Source: DASZZZ01 sp036260375 | GTDB lineage: Bacteria > Actinomycetota > CADDZG01 > WHSQ01 | Reading direction: 5' to 3' | Assembly: GCA_036260375.1 (NCBI GenBank) | Contig: DASZZZ010000034.1 | Span: 1 to 15,622 of the forward strand | Length of the DNA: 15,622 bases | In this document: piece by piece, positions 14,019 through 15,622 of the stretch | Layout: the number at the start of each line of letters is the position of its first letter | Position numbering within the stretch: the stretch's first letter is position 1 | Position numbers and translations under genes: made by a program | The notes under the pieces: generated by a model | The model's database searches: none | The model's input: the letters and a program-made list of their open reading frames with translations, nothing else | What the model was told of the DNA's origin: nothing

Positions 14019-14939
14019 ATGCCCGCGACGTCGATGTCCGCGCCCGTGGCGCGTCGGGGCGCCGCCGCCGGCGTCGCCGCGGTCGCGGCCGCGGCCCTGT
14101 TGTGGGCGATCGGCGCCGCCCTGGCGCGCCGCCTGTTCGACGCGGGCGTGACGCCGCTCGAGCTGACCGAGGCCCGCGCCGCCATCGCGGCGGCCGGACT
14201 CGCCCTCGCAGGCGGGGCCCGCCGCGTCCCCCGGCCCCTGTCGCGGCCGCGCCTCGCGGCGTTCGGCATGGCGATCGCGACCGTCACCGCGACGTACTAC
14301 GAGGCGATCGCGCGCATCCCCGTCGCGGTCGCCATCGTCGTGCAGTACACCGCCCCGGCCCTCGTGGTGCTGTACGCCGCGGTCGCGGCGCGGCGGCGCC
14401 CCGACGCGGTCGTCGGCGTCGTCGTCGTGGTCGCGATCGCGGGCGTCGCGCTCGTCGCCGGGCTCCCGGGCGGCGCCGCGGCCGGCGTCGACGGCGCCGG
14501 CCTCGCGTTCGCCGGCGCGAGCGCGGTCATGTTCGCGACCTACACGGTGCTGGCGGTCGACGCGGGCCGGGCGTACGGACCGGTGGGCGCGATGTTCCGC
14601 GCGTTCGCGATCGCGGCCGCGTTCTGGATCGCAATGCAGACGACGCAGGGTTGGCCGCACGCGCTGTTCGACCCCGCGCTCGTGCCGCGCGTGGTCGCGG
14701 TGGCGGTCGCCGGGACGCTGGTTCCGTTCCTGCTGTTCGTGTGGGGCGCGCAGAGGCTCGCGGCGGAGCGGGCGTCGGTCGCCGCGACCCTCGAGCCGGT
14801 GTTCGCCGCGCTCGTCGCGTGGCTGTGGCTCGACCAGTCGCTGGCCCCGGCACAGGTCGCGGGCGGGGCGCTGATCGTGGCCGCGGTCGCGGCGCTCCAG
14901 GTGCGCGAGTCGCGTCCCGTCGTCGCCTACGAGCCATGA
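14019..14939 (+). CDS. EamA-family (DMT superfamily) membrane transporter
   Basis: The 306-residue protein is an inner-membrane carrier with about ten hydrophobic segments in two EamA repeats (about 15-135 and 142-295). Segments such as AAVAAAALLWAIGAAL, AVAIVVQYTAPALVVLYA, VVGVVVVVAIAGVALVAGL and LVPFLLFVWGAQRL are evident. The second repeat has ERASVAATLEPVFAALVAWL, a typical EamA signature. Family members mostly export amino acids or metabolites; the substrate is not readable. ATG at 14019 is chosen because GGAGG lies eight bases upstream; a second ATG five codons later is possible. It is transcribed away from the SUF operon from a promoter over the shared iron box, so iron control is possible. 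Its 3' end overlaps the converging hypothetical gene by 13 bp. Confidence 0.9.
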   Translation: MPATSMSAPVARRGAAAGVAAVAAAALLWAIGAALARRLFDAGVTPLELTEARAAIAAAGLALAGGARRVPRPLSRPRLAAFGMAIATVTATYYEAIARIPVAVAIVVQYTAPALVVLYAAVAARRRPDAVVGVVVVVAIAGVALVAGLPGGAAAGVDGAGLAFAGASAVMFATYTVLAVDAGRAYGPVGAMFRAFAIAAAFWIAMQTTQGWPHALFDPALVPRVVAVAVAGTLVPFLLFVWGAQRLAAERASVAATLEPVFAALVAWLWLDQSLAPAQVAGGALIVAAVAALQVRESRPVVAYEP

Positions 14940-15571
14940 CGGCGGCCGAGCACGAGCTCGGTCCACGCCGCTCCGAGGCGCCGGACGCGCGTCACGCGCA
15001 GCTCCCCGGCCGCCGTCGTCGCGACGATCGCGCGCCGGCGTGCCACGCCCGCCGCGGCCCACGTCGCGGGCCACGTCGCGTCGCGCCACGTCGTGCGGTG
15101 ACGGCGCCATGCGGACCGCACGTAGCCGATCTCGGCGCCGCGCACGACGCGTGCGGTCACGAGCGTGGCGTCGCGCTCGCACGACAGCGCGGGTCCGGCG
15201 CGGGTCGTCGATCGGGCGCGCGCCGCGACCTCGGCCGCGAACGCGGCCGGGTCGCGCGCCCCCACGAGCCAGATCGTCGCGAGGCCCTCGGGCGTGACCG
15301 CTCGTACGAGGACGGTCCCGTGCCGGCGGGCACGGCCGCGGCGCGCCGCGACCCGGCGCCAGCGCGCCGCCTCGGCGCTCGACAGCGCGCGCGCCTCGTG
15401 CACGTCGGCGAGCGGCACGACCGCGCCCCCGACGTGCACGAAACGGCGGCCGATCCACCCGCGTCCCGCGCGTACGAATGCGACGCGGCGCGGCGTGTCG
15501 GCGCTTGCGGCGCGGCGCGGTCGCCCGCGGGCGCGCGCGACGCGTCGGCGTCCGGTCCCGGACGCCGTCAC
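14927..15571 (-). CDS. Arg-rich hypothetical protein, possible PH-like domain
   Basis: The 214-residue product is strongly basic with many Arg and Ala residues. The part at about 40-125 (FVHVGGAVVPLADVHEARAL, then TVLVRAVTPEGLATIWLVG and DPAAFAAEVAARA) resembles the strand-rich core and final helix of bacterial PH-like domains, but I would not assign a family. There is no signal peptide or clear membrane segment. The start is GTG at 15571, supported by a GTGA overlap with the stop of the upstream gene, which indicates translational coupling. Its stop lies 13 bp inside the converging EamA gene. The high-GC sequence makes open frames cheap, so the gene is likely but not certain. Confidence 0.6.
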   Translation of the reverse strand: MTASGTGRRRVARARGRPRRAASADTPRRVAFVRAGRGWIGRRFVHVGGAVVPLADVHEARALSSAEAARWRRVAARRGRARRHGTVLVRAVTPEGLATIWLVGARDPAAFAAEVAARARSTTRAGPALSCERDATLVTARVVRGAEIGYVRSAWRRHRTTWRDATWPATWAAAGVARRRAIVATTAAGELRVTRVRRLGAAWTELVLGRRHGS

Positions 15572-15622
15572 CGGGCCGCGTCGACCCGGGGGTGCAGCTC
15601 GGTCGCGTCGATGCCGCGGACC
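15568..15622 (-). CDS. 3' end of an unidentified gene, cut by the window edge
   Basis: Seventeen codons and a TGA stop (15570-15568) are visible on the minus strand, ending RGIDATELHPRVDAAR. The stop overlaps the GTG of the Arg-rich gene as GTGA. The piece is too short to name. Its main support is the overlap, so confidence is modest. Confidence 0.45.
   Translation of the reverse strand, partial: VRGIDATELHPRVDAAR

Overview
The window is very GC-rich bacterial chromosomal DNA. Strong G/C codon bias and stop-start overlaps between genes are seen throughout. The protein families point to a high-GC Gram-positive (Actinomycetota), possibly a deep lineage such as Thermoleophilia. Two signs support this: a SUF operon with a Rieske ferredoxin between sufD and sufC, as in Streptomyces, and a thiosulfate sulfurtransferase very like mycobacterial CysA2. 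The taxonomic call is inference. I see no mobile element, CRISPR array, tRNA or rRNA.

Left part (1-4825). The 5' end of an unrecognised minus-strand gene lies at the edge. It is followed by a minus-strand ring-cleaving (VOC) dioxygenase that diverges from a plus-strand Fe/Mn superoxide dismutase. A 430-bp gene-free stretch (1957-2386) then holds a strong hairpin after the dismutase, two spaced dyads, a possible promoter and a leader able to fold. These precede a compact plus-strand operon: primary-type sigma factor, stand-alone Lrp/AsnC ligand-binding domain, and ThiI.

Middle part (4822-9797), all minus strand. In transcription order from the right: a small lipoprotein, a short ArsR/SufR-like winged-helix regulator overlapping a CysA-type sulfurtransferase, tryptophanyl-tRNA synthetase, a MoaD/ThiS-like sulfur carrier with residues beyond its Gly-Gly, and an aldehyde dehydrogenase that meets thiI tail to tail.

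Right part (9874-15622). A tightly coupled minus-strand SUF iron-sulfur assembly operon runs sufD - Rieske - sufC - sufS - sufU. sufB is not in the window. In front of sufD sits a DtxR/IdeR-like iron box, and face-to-face promoters for sufD and a divergent EamA transporter share it. The window ends with an Arg-rich hypothetical protein and the last codons of its upstream gene.

The common thread is sulfur and iron handling: SufS/SufU mobilise and carry persulfide sulfur, the rhodanese-type enzyme and MoaD-like protein could move sulfur, and ThiI uses it on tRNA. The most interesting items are the iron box with its promoters on a SUF operon lacking sufB, the C-terminally extended MoaD-like protein, the cysteine-free SufR-like regulator, and the structured region ahead of the sigma gene.
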